A DNA stretch of 18,773 bases from DASSWB01 sp035705495. GTDB taxonomy: Bacteria > Bacteroidota > Bacteroidia > Flavobacteriales > Flavobacteriaceae. Location: NCBI GenBank assembly GCA_035705495.1, contig DASSWB010000100.1, forward strand, positions 1 to 18,773, written 5' to 3'. Both the position numbers and the translations under genes were made by a program. Numbering within the stretch: position 1 is the first letter of the stretch; each line of letters starts with the position of its first letter. This document shows positions 1-8,242 of the stretch, piece after piece. The notes beneath the pieces were generated by a model. The model ran no database searches. It was not told where the DNA came from and was given only the letters and a program-made list of their open reading frames with translations.

Positions 1-732
1 AAAATAATCACGAAAGAAATATCCGGCTTCATGAAAAGAATCTTCGTAAAAGGATTTTTCCACATCCCAAAAAACTTCTCCTTTTTTTGAATCTAAAAAC
101 TCCTGAAATATAATTTGTTCTGCAGAATTTAAAGCGTTAAATCCAATGAAAATATGCGGATTAGTAACATTATTAATATAAGATTTTATGTTTTCCGAAG
201 CTTTCCTGAAAATATAGCCCTGATAGGCTTTTTTTGATTTCAACATTTGATTTCTCAACGCCAGGAAATAGGTTGGAAGTTGGTTCCAGAACGACAAATA
301 ATTTTCAATCAATTCGGTTCTTTCTTGAAGATACCAATGGTTGATGTCTTGGATTTCTGCGAGATAATTAAAGAAACTCTCGGAATCAATTAAATATCTG
401 TCAATTTCATTAAAATCATGAATTAAGGTTTGGGCCCAATTACTAAAAGTTTCGAAATCTTCCAGTTTTTCAACGGGGGTCAATTCTTTATACACAGAAT
501 AAAACTGGAAAAGCACTTCTACATTTACCAGTGGGGACAAATCAGATACCACAGTCACAAAATCTTCAATACTATAAATCTGCGGACTGAATTTTGGTTG
601 CAGAAGCATTGTTGAAAGTTCTTTTTTCAAGGACGAACCTGCCCGTTTGCTGGGAAGAATAATGGTATATTTGGAAATGTCCTTTTCTCTTGAGAGCAGT
701 TGTTGAAGTACAGAGGAAATATATGATTGCAT
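1..732 (-). CDS. AddB-like PD-(D/E)XK nuclease family protein, N-terminal part (runs off window)
   Basis: The reading frame is open from an ATG at 732 down to base 1 (244 codons, no stop), so the 3' part lies outside the window. The protein begins MQSYISSVLQQLL and continues with IILPSKRAGSSLKKEL, IYSIEDFV and IFIGFNALNSAEQIIF. This resembles the N-terminal scaffold of the large Bacteroidetes nuclease that serves as the AddB/RecC-like partner of a UvrD-type helicase. No Walker A motif (GxGK[ST]) is seen near the N-terminus, so the N-terminal half probably has no ATPase activity; the nuclease domain expected in this family would be in the missing C-terminus. The presumed partner is the helicase-nuclease at 4220-7387 on the same strand, with which it would process double-strand breaks for recombination. 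A terminator lies only 15 bases upstream of the ATG. The family is recognised from the sequence pattern alone, so the AddB assignment is likely but not proven. Confidence 0.75.
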   Translation of the reverse strand, partial: MQSYISSVLQQLLSREKDISKYTIILPSKRAGSSLKKELSTMLLQPKFSPQIYSIEDFVTVVSDLSPLVNVEVLFQFYSVYKELTPVEKLEDFETFSNWAQTLIHDFNEIDRYLIDSESFFNYLAEIQDINHWYLQERTELIENYLSFWNQLPTYFLALRNQMLKSKKAYQGYIFRKASENIKSYINNVTNPHIFIGFNALNSAEQIIFQEFLDSKKGEVFWDVEKSFYEDSFHEAGYFFRDYF

Positions 733-747
733 TTTTTAAAAATAAAA

Positions 748-775
748 AAAAACGCCTCATCAATGAGGCGTTTTT
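748..775 (-). terminator. Rho-independent terminator of the ompA gene
   Basis: CGCCTCA (753-759) pairs with TGAGGCG (764-770) around a TCAA loop, flanked by A and T runs that extend the stem. Read on the minus strand, the stem is followed by a long T-rich tract. It lies 22 bases after the OmpA stop and 15 bases before the AddB-like start. The A/T flanks make it potentially bidirectional. Confidence 0.85.
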
Positions 776-797
776 AGGAAATTTAATTTTTTAAAAA

Positions 798-2198
798 TTA
801 TTCTTTCATTTCTTTGTCCTTGTCCAAAGAAATTTCGACACGTCTGTTCTGCTGTCTTCCAGCGGCAGTACTGTTTGAAGCTATAGGTTCTTTTTCACCA
901 TATCCTTCAGAAGTAAGCCTGTTTGCGGGAATTCCTTCTTTTTGTAAGAATGTTTTCACGGAAGCAGCACGTTCACGAGACAATTTTTCATTGTAACTGT
1001 CACTACCTTGGCTATCTGTGTGTCCTTCAATGTGGAATATCGTATTTGGATATTCTTCCATGATATCAGCAATAGCTTTGAGTGTTTCATTAGATTCAGA
1101 ACGAATAGTAGATTTGTTCAAATCGAATAAAATAGTTCTGGAATATTCATTCAGTTCATTGATGATTTCAATAGTAACTTCTGGACAACCATCATTTTCA
1201 ACAGTTCCCGCTACGTCTGGACATCTATCATCTTTATCTAAAACGCCATCTTCGTCGGTATCTTCCCATGGGCATCCATTGTTTTCTTCAGGACCTGCTT
1301 CGTTAGGACATTCATCCTCGCTGTCTCTAATTCCGTCTTCATCGGCATCAGGACATCCGTTAAGTTCTTCGAGCCCTGCTTCTGTAGGACATTCATCTTT
1401 ATTGTCAGGCACACCATCACTATCAGTATCAGGGCAACCATTAAATTCTGGAAGTCCTGCTTCATTAGGACAATCATCTTCACTGTCTCTAATTCCATCG
1501 CTATCGGTATCAGGACAACCATTAAATTCTTCCAATCCCGGTGTTTCAGGACATTCATCATCTTTGTCGTAAATTCCGTCACCATCTGTATCTTTTCCAC
1601 CAAAAGAAAATTTGATTCCTCCCGCATGTTGTAGGTGAGAATCACGGTTTTCATCAAATGCGTGCTTATAAGTAGATTGAAGAGTCAGGGCAACGTTTTC
1701 AGACAACCAGAAGTTAAATCCGGCCATTCCATTTAAAGTCATTGCACCCAAGGTTTCACTAGAATTTTGAGCGTCAATCCAATTAAGACCACCACCAATA
1801 CCGAGCATTGGATCTATCCAACCATCCGCATCGATGAGGCTTCTAAAGCTGTAATTGAACATACCATCCAAAGCATAATAGGACAGATTTTCCACTCTTG
1901 CGTCTCCATATTTTTCTATCTGGTTTGCTGATGCGGCTGCTTCAAAATGAAAACCGCCTCCAAAATATCTTGCTACGGAAATACGCGATAAAGAAGGAAG
2001 TATATTCCAATGATCTTTTGCGTTAAAAAATTCATCAAAACGGGATCCCAACACACCGTTATCATCACCATTTGGGTAATAATCGACGGCATTTATCCCA
2101 ATACCTATGGCCCAAGGATTATTTTCATCTTGTGCACTCATTGTGGAGAAACACAAAACGAACAATGAAGCCAATAAAAATCTGCTAAGATGTTTCAT
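798..2198 (-). CDS. OmpA-family outer membrane protein with thrombospondin type 3 repeats
   Basis: This 466-residue envelope protein links the outer membrane to peptidoglycan. Residues 1-22 form a signal peptide (hydrophobic core, ending MSA before Q). Residues 24-200 look like an outer-membrane beta-barrel, with alternating aromatic segments such as PWAIGIGINAVDYY. Residues 203-339 hold five thrombospondin type 3 repeats of the DxDxDGxxDxxDxCP kind, which bind calcium in this family. Residues 355-458 form the OmpA C-terminal domain, with ILFDLNKSTI, the peptidoglycan-binding HIEGHTDSQG segment and NRRVEISL. A near-consensus promoter lies just upstream and a strong terminator just downstream, suggesting a single, well-expressed transcript. 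The barrel part is paralogous to the protein encoded at 2318-2899. The start is ATG and gives a clean signal peptide. Confidence 0.93.
   Translation of the reverse strand: MKHLSRFLLASLFVLCFSTMSAQDENNPWAIGIGINAVDYYPNGDDNGVLGSRFDEFFNAKDHWNILPSLSRISVARYFGGGFHFEAAASANQIEKYGDARVENLSYYALDGMFNYSFRSLIDADGWIDPMLGIGGGLNWIDAQNSSETLGAMTLNGMAGFNFWLSENVALTLQSTYKHAFDENRDSHLQHAGGIKFSFGGKDTDGDGIYDKDDECPETPGLEEFNGCPDTDSDGIRDSEDDCPNEAGLPEFNGCPDTDSDGVPDNKDECPTEAGLEELNGCPDADEDGIRDSEDECPNEAGPEENNGCPWEDTDEDGVLDKDDRCPDVAGTVENDGCPEVTIEIINELNEYSRTILFDLNKSTIRSESNETLKAIADIMEEYPNTIFHIEGHTDSQGSDSYNEKLSRERAASVKTFLQKEGIPANRLTSEGYGEKEPIASNSTAAGRQQNRRVEISLDKDKEMKE
1182..1592 (-). repeat. Five in-frame thrombospondin type 3 coding repeats
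   Basis: This segment encodes residues 203-339 of the OmpA protein: five units of about 27 residues, each with an acidic calcium-loop motif (DTDGDG, DTDSDG, DTDSDG, DADEDG, DTDEDG) and a following DxCP and NGCP/DGCP cysteine pair. The repetition is visible in the DNA too and causes serine-rich spurious frames on the plus strand. Confidence 0.85.
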
Positions 2199-2230
2199 AT
2201 TTAGTTGTTTTAGTTTGAAATGTTAATTAA

Positions 2231-2261
2231 CAAATGTAGCTTGTTAAAATATACGAACAAA
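2231..2261 (-). promoter_or_regulatory. Bacteroidetes-type promoter of the ompA gene
   Basis: Read on the minus strand, TTTG (2258-2261) is followed by exactly 19 bases and then TACATTTG (2231-2238), a full match to TTTG-N19-TAnnTTTG. Transcription would start around 2225, leaving a leader of about 26 bases before the ATG at 2198. Confidence 0.75.
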
Positions 2262-2317
2262 GGTTTAAATCAGAAAATTTTCTTAAATATGCCGCTATGA
2301 CAGGCTTTGTAGATGAT

Positions 2318-2899
2318 TTAGGGGAAACATATCCCTCCAGATCGAAGACCGAATATATATTTAATTCCTACATAATATTCGAGATAAGAATCTGTAAATC
2401 CGTCTTTACTGTTTTTGTAAACTCCTTGTCCTACAATGGCCAAGCTCGGACTTATCCAGAAATTTACACCACCTCCAATGTTCAGGGTGTTGGTTTCAAT
2501 TTTTTCTTCGACACCAAAATTTTCCAACCAGGTGATTCCGGCCCCAGCCATTAGATAGGGATCGATGAGTTTGTCCTCCCCGTTATATAAAAGGTCCCGA
2601 AAACTGTATAAAGCATAGGCGTCAATGGCGGCATGATCTAAATTAACCCCCATTAAACCTGGATATTCTTCTATTTCATTCACGGAATATGAAAATTCGG
2701 CCGACAATCCTTTCCAAATATGACGTCCAACAGATATTCTCAAAGCCGAGAAAGTAGTGTTGATTTGTTTATCGGTTTCCTCCGAATTATAATAATCTAC
2801 AGCATTCCAACCGAGGCCTACGTACCAAGGTTGCCTTTCATTTTGGGCTGAAATTTGAAAAGTGGTTAAAAAAAGAACTACGAGTGCAACTATTCTCAT
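2318..2899 (-). CDS. Small outer-membrane beta-barrel protein, paralogue of the neighbouring OmpA barrel
   Basis: This 193-residue protein has a signal peptide (residues 1-19, MRIVALVVLFLTTFQISAQ) and a barrel-like remainder, with no thrombospondin repeats and no OmpA peptidoglycan domain. It aligns with the barrel of the OmpA protein downstream: PWYVGLGWNAVDYY against PWAIGIGINAVDYY, LIDPYLMAGAGITW against WIDPMLGIGGGLNW, and GIKYIFG against GIKFSFG. It ends about ten residues after the point where the paralogue enters its repeats. An upstream ATG at 2947 would add 16 residues, but that would place the promoter -7 box inside the coding region and bury the signal peptide, so 2899 is preferred. 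Its role is not known; a structural or small-solute porin role is only a guess. Confidence 0.85.
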   Translation of the reverse strand: MRIVALVVLFLTTFQISAQNERQPWYVGLGWNAVDYYNSEETDKQINTTFSALRISVGRHIWKGLSAEFSYSVNEIEEYPGLMGVNLDHAAIDAYALYSFRDLLYNGEDKLIDPYLMAGAGITWLENFGVEEKIETNTLNIGGGVNFWISPSLAIVGQGVYKNSKDGFTDSYLEYYVGIKYIFGLRSGGICFP

Positions 2900-2926
2900 T
2901 TTTTGGATTTTAAAATAATTCTTTAA

Positions 2927-2955
2927 CAAATGTATATGGTTATCCACATTACAAA
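2927..2955 (-). promoter_or_regulatory. Bacteroidetes-type promoter of the small barrel gene
   Basis: On the minus strand, TTTG (2952-2955), 17 bases, then TACATTTG (2927-2934). The -7 box and the following four bases (TACATTTGTTAA) are identical to those of the paralogous ompA gene. The leader would be about 22 bases to the ATG at 2899. Confidence 0.6.
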
Positions 2956-3013
2956 ATCACAAAAGATTCTAATTTATTCTTAAGGCTTTGCGAAAAAAGT
3001 TAAAGCACTAATT

Positions 3014-4207
3014 TTAAATGACTTGAAGTTCTTTTCCTATTTTAATAAAGGCTTGTAATGCCTTATCCAAATGTTCTTTGGTATGAGCTGCCGATAACTG
3101 GACTCTTATTCTCGCTTTTCCTTTTGGCACGACGGGAAAGAAAAATCCTATTACATAAATACCTTCCTCCAAGAGTCGGTCTGCCATTGTTTGCGATAAT
3201 TGGGCGTCATACAACATCACAGGAACAATAGCGGCATCACCATCAATAATATCGAAACCGGCTTCTTGCATTCCTTTTTTGAAATAGGCCGTGTTTTCTT
3301 TGACCTTTCTTCTCAAAGAATCATCATTTTCCAACATTTCAAAAACTTTGATGGAAGCTCCTACGATGGCAGGTGCCAAAGAATTGGAAAACAAATAAGG
3401 TCGCGACCGTTGGCGCAGCATTTCAATAATTTCTTTTTTCCCTGTTGTGTAGCCTCCCATGGCGCCGCCCAAAGCTTTGCCCAAAGTTCCGGTAATAATG
3501 TCAATTCTTCCCAATACACCTTTTTCTTCAAGGGTACCAATTCCATTTTCACCGATAAAACCTGCGGCGTGGGCTTCATCAATCATGACCATGGCATCGT
3601 ATTTTTCGGCCAGGTCACAAATCTTATCCAAAGGAGCGACAAGACCGTCCATTGAAAAAACGCCGTCGGTTACCACAAGTTTAAAACGGGCTCCGTTGGC
3701 GGTGGCTTCTTTCAATTTTTCCTCCAGTTCTGCCATGTTGTTATTTTCATATCGATAACGGGCTGCTTTGCACAACCTGACACCGTCGATAATAGATGCG
3801 TGGTTCAAGGAATCAGAAATAATAGCATCTTGTTCCGAAAGTAAAGGTTCAAACACGCCCCCGTTTGCATCAAAAGCTGCTGCATAAAGAATGGTGTCTT
3901 CTGTGTTATAAAAATCGGCGATCTTTTGTTCCAGCTCTTTATGGATATCCTGAGTTCCACATATAAAACGAACACTTGACATTCCGAACCCATGCGTGTC
4001 CATGGTATCTTTTGCTGCCTGAATCACGTCAGGATGTGAAGAAAGTCCTAAATAATTGTTCGCACAGAAATTGATCACTTCCTGCCCCGTCGAAATTTTA
4101 ATGACCGCACCTTGAGGAGAGATTATGATTCTTTCTTTTTTATAAAGTCCGTTGTCTTTTATTTCTTGTAGTTCTTTTTCTAGATGATTTTTTATTGCTC
4201 CGTACAT
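3014..4207 (-). CDS. kbl: Glycine C-acetyltransferase (2-amino-3-ketobutyrate CoA ligase)
   Basis: This cytosolic PLP enzyme converts 2-amino-3-oxobutyrate plus CoA to glycine and acetyl-CoA, the second step of threonine breakdown through threonine dehydrogenase. At 397 residues it matches the usual family length. The alpha-oxoamine synthase hallmarks are present: NFCANNYLGLSSHPD near residue 46, GFGMSSVRFICGTQ at 73-86, SLNHASIIDG with His136, the PLP-binding VMIDEAHAAGFIG with Asp210 and His213, and the Schiff-base lysine in TGTLGKALGG (Lys244). The C-terminal RIRVQLSAAHT is also typical. The start ATG at 4207 lies 12 bases after the AddA-like stop, so the two genes are probably co-transcribed. 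No threonine dehydrogenase gene is in the window. I see no clear terminator after the stop. Confidence 0.95.
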   Translation of the reverse strand: MYGAIKNHLEKELQEIKDNGLYKKERIIISPQGAVIKISTGQEVINFCANNYLGLSSHPDVIQAAKDTMDTHGFGMSSVRFICGTQDIHKELEQKIADFYNTEDTILYAAAFDANGGVFEPLLSEQDAIISDSLNHASIIDGVRLCKAARYRYENNNMAELEEKLKEATANGARFKLVVTDGVFSMDGLVAPLDKICDLAEKYDAMVMIDEAHAAGFIGENGIGTLEEKGVLGRIDIITGTLGKALGGAMGGYTTGKKEIIEMLRQRSRPYLFSNSLAPAIVGASIKVFEMLENDDSLRRKVKENTAYFKKGMQEAGFDIIDGDAAIVPVMLYDAQLSQTMADRLLEEGIYVIGFFFPVVPKGKARIRVQLSAAHTKEHLDKALQAFIKIGKELQVI

Positions 4208-4219
4208 GTTTTCTATTTT

Positions 4220-7200
4220 TTACAAAATTACAATTTTCGTTTCGGAATTCGTTGACGTGTTTTTTAAGTACACCAGTATTTTCTTTTCAACCGTATATCC
4301 CATTTCTTCCAAAATATCTGAATACGATTGAAGTTGTTGGCGATGCACATTTTTCATTTCGCCGGATTTATAATCAATCACAACAGCATTTCTGTCTTTT
4401 ATATTAATTCTATCTGCCCTTAGGATTCCCACTGAAGAAATTGTTTCCCTTTCATTGAAAGTTTTCCAATTACCATTAAAATACTCTTCAAGTTCGGGAT
4501 GGGAAACCACTTCTTCCAAAACCTCTATAATTTCATCTTTATTGTTTTCGGGGAAAAGACCCTCATCGATTGCTTTTTCAATAGCATTTGAAATATCTGA
4601 TGCTATGTGGATGTCTTCAAAAATTCTATGAATAATATTTCCTTTCTCAATGGCTTCACCTTGAGCCGTGTTCCATAGAAGTCCGGCGGTGGTAATAATA
4701 TTTATTCCATGATCCTGGGGTCGTGAGGAATAAAAATGCTGCTGTTTGATTGAAGTTTGCGCGGTAGTCGATTCTGAATTTTTCGTTTCTGGTTTTTCTC
4801 CGATTTCATATTGAAAAATAGCATCGCTCCACAAATTTTTTTGTTTCAGAAAATTGATCAATAAGCCGGAAATTTTAGAAGTATTTTCTTCCTTTTTCGC
4901 ATTTAAATCGTGGTTGGAAATCACATATAATCTATCTACAGGTCTTGTTAATGCAACATAAAGCACATTGGTAGAATCTAACTGGGTTTGATAGATAAGC
5001 TCTTGATATGCATCCATGGCTTCTTTTTTCCAATGGCGCATTTTTTTGGATGCGGAAATGTAGCTTGACGGAATTGAATTTAAATCTTCAGGATGTGAAA
5101 TCCATAGCGAATTTCGCGTGACGTCATCAATTTTGTTATTGGCAAAAGGATAGATGACAACGGGAAATTCCAATCCTTTGGATTTGTGAATCGTCATGAT
5201 TTGCACAGCATCTTCGGTTTTTGGTGCTACAATGCTTAATTTTTCTGTGTTCAATTCCCATAATTCCAAAAATTGCAAAATCCCGCCAGATGATTTTTGA
5301 GTGGCTTCATAAACAAAATCAAGAAAAAACTGCACATAAGCATCGGAAGCTGAAACCAATTTGAAGGAATTTATTGCGTATTCCACAGCTTCGTACAGCG
5401 ACAGGGATTTCATTTGTTTTAAACTAAAAACAATTCCGTGGTCATTTAAAAAATTTGATATTTCTAGCTCGTTGGAACGAAGATGTTGATTTATGATTTG
5501 ATGCGGCGATTCAATTTGCAGAACTTCGGAAGCAATAAAATTCAGTATTTCATATTTCTGCTTTAAATCATTCGGAAAAATTGAAAGTTGCAGGAGGGAA
5601 ACAATAAAATTGACTTCAGGACTTTGGGAAACCAAGAGCGTTTCCGAAGAAATAATGGGAATCCCGTTCATACTCAAAAAATTGGCAATGGCCACTCCTT
5701 CTTTTCTCCTTCGCGTTAAAATGCAGATGTCCTTTTTGGGCACGCCTTCCTGTTCGAGTTCATTGATTATTTCCAAGACTCTTTCGGGAAATAATATTAA
5801 ATCTTCCTCTGCTTTTTCCGATTCAATAAAAGAAATATTCACATATCCTTTTCCTTCTTTACAAGGCGTCTGTTGACTGGTTTTGGAGAACAAATCAATA
5901 TGCTCTGGAGCCGTCATGAAATTTGAAACATGCATGAAAAATTCATTGTTGAATTTCACGATTTCTGAACAACTCCTGTAATTGTTCGGTAGGTTGACTA
6001 TTTTCTTTTTGCCCGAAGCAAAAGGATTTCCCGTATTGTACAAATCCATAAACTGTTCAGCTTTTCCTCCACGCCAACGATAAATGGATTGTTTGGCATC
6101 GCCAACAATGGTCAGGCCTGAAGTTTCATTTTCAATTGGCAAACTGGAAAGACTGTGATCGATTAGCGGAATTAGATTTTCCCATTGCAATTGAGAAGTA
6201 TCTTGAAATTCGTCTATAAAATAATTTGAATATTTTTCTCCCAATCGTTCGTAAATAAACGGGACGGGTTGATCTTTAATAGCATTGCTGATGATTGCAT
6301 TGAATTCTGAGATCATCATCAGGGATCGTTCTTTTTTTATAAGATTTATCTCTTGATTGATGATGTTCAAAACCGAAAGCGGACTCAGTTGTTTTTTTAC
6401 TTCCAATAAAAACTCGAGTTCCGTGATTTTTTTCTTTGAATCGAAAAATTGTTCCGCTATTTCGGGTTGAAGTTGATCCAGAATTTGTTGTTTATGGGCC
6501 TCAAGTTTTTTGGCATATAGGGGCTCGGTTTCAATATTGAGTTGCCAAGCGGCATCAAATCCTATTGATGCATATTTTTTGTCCAGTAATTTTAAAAAGT
6601 GTTTTGGCAAATAACCACTTTTGAAATCTTCAGGTTCAATACCATGCTTATTAATGAATTCAAAAAAATGGGTGGCGGTTTCCGGAATTTCGATTTCCAA
6701 TTTTTTAATTTTGGAATTCAGGACTTTTGCGAATCCCGAAAAATCCTTTAAAGTTTTATCCTTGATCCTGCGGAGTTCATTTTGATTGTTTTCGTTTGTT
6801 AGAAGCCTGGCTACGTCAACAAGATTTCTGCTAATATCCCAACTTTTGTCTTCATCGGTTTTGGAAAGCGTGAAATTTACCAATGTATTCGTCAATTCAT
6901 TGTCCTCCCCAATTCTGTTCACCACTCTGTCAACAGCCTCAAGAAGAATTTGTTCCGTGTTCAACTCGACCTCAAAATTGATGGGAATCCCTAAATCTTT
7001 GGCAAAGGTTCTAAGAATTCTATGGGTGAAACCATCTATTGTTGAAATTTCGAAGGAGGCATAATTATAAATGATATTCTTTAGGATGAATTGCGCTTTC
7101 TGCCTGAGTTCTTCATCGCTTAAATTTGTTTCTTCGGAAATTGCCTCTTTGAGCGAGTGAAATTTCGGCGGACAAGGAGTTTGTGAGATTGCATGCAGCG

Positions 7201-7387
7201 TATCAAGAATTCTAGTCTTCATTTCTTCTACAGCTTTATTCGTAAAAGTAATAGCCAGAATATTGCGATAGCTGTCGATTTTTTTGGATCTAAAAAGTAT
7301 ACTTAAATACCGGACCACCAACGTAAAGGTTTTACCCGATCCCGCTGAAGCATTGTAAATTGTAAAGTTGCTGTTTGAAGAATTCAA
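4220..7387 (-). CDS. UvrD-type helicase with C-terminal RecB-like nuclease (AddA-like)
   Basis: This 1055-residue protein carries all the UvrD/RecB superfamily 1 helicase motifs: Walker A NASAGSGKT (12-20), motif Ia ILAITFTNKAVEEM (43-56), Walker B YFIDEFQDTSQ (389-399), motif III IVGDAKQSIYRWRGG (427-441), motif IV NLPNNYRS (465-472), motif V MTIHKSKGLEFP (731-742) and motif VI YVALTRPVDRLYV (810-822). The C-terminus is a PD-(D/E)XK nuclease with the RecB-type residues His920, Asp992, Asp1005 and Lys1007 (VVIDYKSGE) and the QQLQSY motif near 1017. It should unwind and degrade DNA from double-strand ends, probably with the AddB-like protein at the left edge. The start appears to be TTG: the frame has a stop eight codons before it and no ATG ahead of the Walker A motif. 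kbl follows 12 bases downstream. Confidence 0.92.
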   Translation of the reverse strand: MNSSNSNFTIYNASAGSGKTFTLVVRYLSILFRSKKIDSYRNILAITFTNKAVEEMKTRILDTLHAISQTPCPPKFHSLKEAISEETNLSDEELRQKAQFILKNIIYNYASFEISTIDGFTHRILRTFAKDLGIPINFEVELNTEQILLEAVDRVVNRIGEDNELTNTLVNFTLSKTDEDKSWDISRNLVDVARLLTNENNQNELRRIKDKTLKDFSGFAKVLNSKIKKLEIEIPETATHFFEFINKHGIEPEDFKSGYLPKHFLKLLDKKYASIGFDAAWQLNIETEPLYAKKLEAHKQQILDQLQPEIAEQFFDSKKKITELEFLLEVKKQLSPLSVLNIINQEINLIKKERSLMMISEFNAIISNAIKDQPVPFIYERLGEKYSNYFIDEFQDTSQLQWENLIPLIDHSLSSLPIENETSGLTIVGDAKQSIYRWRGGKAEQFMDLYNTGNPFASGKKKIVNLPNNYRSCSEIVKFNNEFFMHVSNFMTAPEHIDLFSKTSQQTPCKEGKGYVNISFIESEKAEEDLILFPERVLEIINELEQEGVPKKDICILTRRRKEGVAIANFLSMNGIPIISSETLLVSQSPEVNFIVSLLQLSIFPNDLKQKYEILNFIASEVLQIESPHQIINQHLRSNELEISNFLNDHGIVFSLKQMKSLSLYEAVEYAINSFKLVSASDAYVQFFLDFVYEATQKSSGGILQFLELWELNTEKLSIVAPKTEDAVQIMTIHKSKGLEFPVVIYPFANNKIDDVTRNSLWISHPEDLNSIPSSYISASKKMRHWKKEAMDAYQELIYQTQLDSTNVLYVALTRPVDRLYVISNHDLNAKKEENTSKISGLLINFLKQKNLWSDAIFQYEIGEKPETKNSESTTAQTSIKQQHFYSSRPQDHGINIITTAGLLWNTAQGEAIEKGNIIHRIFEDIHIASDISNAIEKAIDEGLFPENNKDEIIEVLEEVVSHPELEEYFNGNWKTFNERETISSVGILRADRINIKDRNAVVIDYKSGEMKNVHRQQLQSYSDILEEMGYTVEKKILVYLKNTSTNSETKIVIL

Positions 7388-7400
7388 TTTTTGTTTTTTG

Positions 7401-7408
7401 CTAAAGTA
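7401..7408 (-). promoter_or_regulatory. Possible -7 box for the AddA-like gene
   Basis: On the minus strand TACTTTAG matches seven of eight positions of TAnnTTTG, about 14 bases from the TTG start. No good TTTG is found at the expected -33 distance, so this is a weak candidate. Confidence 0.25.
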
Positions 7409-7483
7409 CTAAATAGGTTTTTTAGGATTGTAAAACGCTGAAGTTTCAGGGATTTTTATCCTTTGTGTAATTTATAACAGTTT

Positions 7484-7518
7484 TTTGTTTTAAATATATC
7501 CGTTAATCGTTAAATTTG
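7484..7518 (+). promoter_or_regulatory. Bacteroidetes-type promoter of the superoxide dismutase gene
   Basis: TTTG (7484-7487), 23 bases, then TAAATTTG (7511-7518). The -7 box is a perfect match; the spacing is at the long end of what is reported for flavobacteria. The leader to the ATG at 7550 would be about 25 bases, as at the other promoters here. Confidence 0.6.
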
Positions 7519-7549
7519 AGAGATTATTAACTAAACAAAAACATTTACT

Positions 7550-8158
7550 ATGGCTTTTGAGTTACCAAAATTGAAATATGCCTTTGACGCATTAGAACCT
7601 CATATTGATGCAAAAACAATGGAAGTTCATCACGATAAACACCACGCCGGTTATACCCAAAAATTAAATGCAGCAATTGAGGGAACCGATATGGAAGGAA
7701 AAAACATAGAAAATATCCTATTGAACCTGGATAAATCGAATGCTGCGGTTCGAAACAATGGCGGAGGCTATTACAACCACAATTTGTTTTGGGAAGTAAT
7801 GTCGCCAAATGGTGGAGGAAAACCAACTGGTGATTTGGCGAATGCCATCAATGATTCGTTTGGCTCTTTCGATTCTTTTAAAGAAAAGTTTTCTAATGCT
7901 GCTGCAACGCAATTTGGTTCAGGATGGGCGTGGTTATGTGTCCACAAAGGAGGAAAATTGGAAATATGTTCGACACCAAATCAAGATAATCCTTTAATGC
8001 CCGGAGTAGGTTGCGGAGGAACACCTATTTTAGGATTGGATGTTTGGGAACATGCATATTACTTAAATTACCAAAACAAACGTCCAGATTATATTTCTGC
8101 TTTTTTCAATGTTGTAAATTGGGAAGAAGTAGCGGCGAGATATGCAAAAGAGAAATAG
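7550..8158 (+). CDS. Superoxide dismutase, Fe/Mn family, probably Mn type
   Basis: This 202-residue cytosolic enzyme (no signal peptide) converts superoxide to hydrogen peroxide and oxygen. The four metal ligands are visible: His27 in MEVHHDKHH, His77 in YYNHNLFW, and Asp164 and His168 in DVWEHAYYLNYQNKRPDY. Two positions that separate Mn from Fe enzymes point to manganese: glycines precede the NHNLFW segment where Fe enzymes have a glutamine, and Gln145 in PNQDNPLM is in the Mn-type place. A cambialistic enzyme cannot be excluded. The gene stands alone, divergent from the AddA-like gene, with its own promoter and terminator. If the manganese assignment holds, the symbol would be sodA. Confidence 0.95.
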   Translation: MAFELPKLKYAFDALEPHIDAKTMEVHHDKHHAGYTQKLNAAIEGTDMEGKNIENILLNLDKSNAAVRNNGGGYYNHNLFWEVMSPNGGGKPTGDLANAINDSFGSFDSFKEKFSNAAATQFGSGWAWLCVHKGGKLEICSTPNQDNPLMPGVGCGGTPILGLDVWEHAYYLNYQNKRPDYISAFFNVVNWEEVAARYAKEK

Positions 8159-8180
8159 AAATTTTTTCAATTTCAAAAAG

Positions 8181-8211
8181 AAAAAGACTGTCTGAAAAGA
8201 TGGTCTTTTTT
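8181..8211 (+). terminator. Rho-independent terminator of the superoxide dismutase gene
   Basis: AAAAAGACTGTCT (8181-8193) pairs with AGATGGTCTTTTT (8198-8210), including two G-U wobbles, around a GAAA tetraloop (8194-8197), and ends in a T run. It starts 23 bases after the stop codon. Confidence 0.85.
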
Positions 8212-8242
8212 CTTTTATACGACCGCGAAATTGGAGTTTTTT

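Noticed and set aside
572..763. Minus-strand frame of 63 codons upstream of and overlapping the AddB-like start
   Set aside because: It is in a different frame from the AddB-like protein, which has a continuous conserved-looking frame to the window edge, and its start lies inside the terminator hairpin.
1018..1572. Long serine-rich open frame on the plus strand, 184 codons
   Set aside because: It is the antisense shadow of the thrombospondin type 3 repeats and OmpA domain; the repeated composition keeps the frame open. No promoter and no recognisable domain.
2900..2947. N-terminal extension of the small barrel protein (start at 2947)
   Set aside because: It would put the promoter -7 box in coding sequence and place 16 polar residues before a clear signal peptide.
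3200..3655. Plus-strand open frame of 151 codons
   Set aside because: Antisense to kbl, whose active-site motifs cover this region; no domain recognised.
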